A stretch of DNA of 64,000 nucleotides, taken from Ruegeria arenilitoris. GTDB lineage: Bacteria; Pseudomonadota; Alphaproteobacteria; Rhodobacterales; Rhodobacteraceae. The notes beneath the pieces are model-generated. The model did no database searches and was not told the DNA's origin. It saw only the letters and a program-made list of their open reading frames with translations. Where the stretch lies: positions 55,874 to 119,873 of the forward strand of contig NZ_WQHP01000011.1 in assembly GCF_013035315.1 (NCBI RefSeq). The letters are read 5' to 3'. The first letter of the stretch is position 1. Each line of letters opens with the position of its first letter. Below, piece by piece: positions 63,714 to 64,000 of this stretch. The position numbers and the translations under genes are program-made.

Positions 63714-64000
63714 TTAGCGGTAAGCAACTGATGTCCGGCCTAGATGACTAAAACCGGCTTCGCCGATGAGTTTCGAAACAACACCTTTCTCATAGGTGCA
63801 TCCCAGCAGAAGCAACCTTAGCCGGTGTAGCTGGACAATCGACTGGAACTTGCTTGGGCCAACACCAAGTTGATTTTCAAAAGCCAAAAAGAGTGACCGC
63901 CTCGATACCCCGAGTTCGCGGCACAGCTCTTGAACGGTTAGTTTTGTGCCAGCCGGGTTTTCTGAAAAATACGCTTCAGCCGCCGCAACGGTCTTCCATT
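63714..64000 (-). pseudogene. AraC-family regulator C-terminal part, nonsense codon near the end
   Basis: The 95 codons from the window edge encode the AraC double helix-turn-helix: TVQELCRELGVSRRSLFLAF, then GVGPSKFQSIVQLHRL and EAGFSHLGRTSVAYR before TAA (63714-63716). The same frame continues after the TAA as FFGETPMETAS and ends at TAA 63645. AraC proteins normally read YR-x-(L/F)FGExPSETL here, so the TAA looks like a CAA or GAA turned to stop. The N-terminal sensor domain lies outside the window. Confidence 0.7.

Overview
The window looks like chromosome of an alphaproteobacterium of the Roseobacter group (Rhodobacteraceae, close to Ruegeria/Phaeobacter). The reasons are gene order and protein type: an F0 operon atpI-atpB-atpE-atpF'-atpF separated from F1, a MipZ-type ParA ATPase, a taurine-pyruvate aminotransferase, malyl-CoA lyase of the ethylmalonyl-CoA pathway, a cysteine-free L31 and a TrmD with an N-terminal extension. 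This assignment comes from family recognition by eye, not from a database search.

Layout. 0.1-3.8 kb: a glycosyltransferase and the F0 ATP synthase operon on the minus strand, closed by a clear terminator. 3.9-9.6 kb: small regulators and housekeeping genes (ArsR with a visible palindromic operator, UspA, EamA permease, LysR facing an azoreductase, a racemase, a prolyl-tRNA editing protein). 9.8-18.3 kb: a translation block, ffh - two GNATs - chorismate mutase - rpsP - bluB - a 49-aa membrane protein - rimM - a sulfotransferase-like gene - trmD, then a GH25 lysozyme on the other strand, then rplS-rpmE. 18.3-23.2 kb: MFS and AEC transporters, mipZ, an adenylate/guanylate cyclase. 23.2-30.7 kb: a homogentisate catabolic cluster (MarR regulator, hmgA, LysE exporter, fahA, a DHFR-like reductase, an FAD phenol hydroxylase with a tiny partner protein, maiA, a DOPA-dioxygenase-family protein). 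30.7-36.3 kb: an acyl-CoA ligase, tpa, a sulfotransferase, an SGNH-like protein, rplT-rpmI. 36.5-41.8 kb: alanine/Na+ symporter, UspA, pyruvate kinase, N-formylglutamate amidohydrolase, two small proteins. 41.8-44.7 kb: a D-amino-acid module (D-amino-acid transaminase, dgcA, dgcN). 45-52 kb: malyl-CoA lyase, PA14 protein, AsnC/LysE pair, accA, MltB-type transglycosylase, GntR, a SprT/YgjP-type metalloprotease, an acidic TIGR02300-type protein and tRNA-Ala(GGC).

From the tRNA-Ala gene to the window end (52.2-64 kb) the sequence becomes visibly more AT-rich, intergenic gaps lengthen, a short palindromic repeat family appears (four copies), and at least two genes carry apparent nonsense mutations (an HlyD-family adaptor and an AraC regulator). 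I read this as an accessory region beginning at the tRNA gene; no integrase or insertion sequence is visible in it. Its most interesting content is an exported ureohydrolase (agmatinase/guanidinase family) overlapping an exported DUF3299-type protein. A TolB-like/TPR protein with a DNA-binding-like N-terminus is transcribed divergently from it. Nearby are a LysR regulator, a DUF4242-type small protein, a GNAT-like protein and a large periplasmic TPR protein with a dense histidine motif.

How the parts work together: the homogentisate cluster funnels aromatic acids through homogentisate, maleylacetoacetate and fumarylacetoacetate to fumarate and acetoacetate. The hydroxylase and its small partner would make homogentisate from a hydroxyphenylacetate. 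The dat-dgcA-dgcN module would move D-amino-acid nitrogen to D-glutamate and then to L-glutamate. The functions of the accessory genes are mostly inference.
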